Of a stretch of 64,000 bases of DNA, positions 63,386 to 64,000 are shown piece after piece. How positions within the stretch are numbered: the first letter of the stretch is position 1; the number at the start of each line of letters is the position of its first letter. Origin of the DNA: Artemia franciscana (lineage: Eukaryota > Arthropoda > Branchiopoda > Anostraca > Artemiidae); assembly GCF_032884065.1 (NCBI RefSeq), contig NC_088867.1, forward strand, positions 51,023,317-51,087,316, in the 5' to 3' direction. The notes below the pieces were generated by a model that saw only the letters and a list, made by a program, of their open reading frames with translations, was not told where the DNA came from and ran no database searches. Made by a program: the position numbers and the translations under genes.

Positions 63386-64000
63386 GACGCACACAGAATG
63401 AATATGCTCATTTAGGTGCTCAATGAGCATATTCGTTAATATGCTATTAAGCTCATTTATATGTTCAATAGTAAAATTTTCGTTTTCAGTAAAACTAGAA
63501 ACAGCAAAATCTTCAGTTCAATTTTTCTTTAAACAGCAAAAATGTACTGAGGTAATTACTAGGAGGCTGTATTTTCCGTTTATTTTAGGCTTTATCGTTT
63601 CTCTTTACTGTCGGGTGAAAAAAACTTGTTTCGTTCTTTATATAGGGTCACGAACTCACCCCAAGACTCTCTAGGACAGCAGAGAGTCATTTCCGTTCTA
63701 CTGAAAAAAAAAGATGTTATTTGTTCAATCATATAAGCCTTCTTTTTTTAATCAGTTTTTTTTTTAACTTTTTTAATCAATTTTTCCATCGAATCAAATC
63801 AGTTTCAATGTATTAATTATTTTAATAATTAATTTCTAATATTTCAAAATAATATTGAAAATAATAATATTTCTAATCAAATAGATTAATTTCAAATGTA
63901 TAGAAAATCAACTCGACTAATCATACTTTTAAGATACGCTATTTATTCAGTTTTGGGGTAAACTAGAAGTGACACAATACGCGATCAAATTACCAGAGGT

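Overview
This is a eukaryotic, AT-rich, repeat-dense window, most probably from an arthropod. The only protein-coding gene I can support is a three-exon homeobox gene of the empty spiracles (ems/EMX) family on the minus strand, between 21963 and 30565. The splice sites are canonical, and the spliced reading frame (601 + 173 + 168 nt) encodes 313 residues. An aquatic crustacean such as Artemia is my guess, based on homeodomain flavour, intron sizes of about 3.8 kb and the repeat style. The species is not proven by anything in the sequence.

Layout. 1-21 kb holds no supported gene. It contains several copies of a repeat here called family A, one copy of a tandem-repeat element (family B, 5.1-7.05 kb), a direct repeat pair (family C, 10.2-11.2 kb) and local duplications. 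21.0-21.2 kb is a 22-bp minisatellite just downstream of ems. 21.96-30.57 kb is the ems gene; intron 1 carries a full-length family A insertion and intron 2 carries a LINE-tail-like repeat. 30.6-31.7 kb is the putative upstream region. 35.8-37.1 kb is a decayed, 5'-truncated non-LTR retrotransposon reverse transcriptase on the minus strand. 38-50 kb is repeat-rich intergenic DNA: foldback elements, an AT-rich degenerate tandem array and short telomere-like tracts. 50.4-52.5 kb is a second family B copy in the opposite orientation. 52.7-64 kb holds more family A copies and no gene.

The most unusual signal is family A: 14 copies or fragments in 64 kb. A complete copy is about 1.6-1.75 kb and non-coding. 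It has a 20-base hairpin next to one end, a short motif repeated in inverted orientation near both ends, and two internal foldback modules. In several copies the two foldback arms share variants that other copies lack, which suggests arm-to-arm homogenisation. Family B also ends in a hairpin and adds a (ACMG)n microsatellite and about 290-bp tandem repeats. Both resemble non-autonomous rolling-circle (Helentron/HINE or pearl-like) elements; that is inference. No tRNA, rRNA, CRISPR or bacterial-type operon was found, and most short ORFs in the window are chance frames inside repeats.
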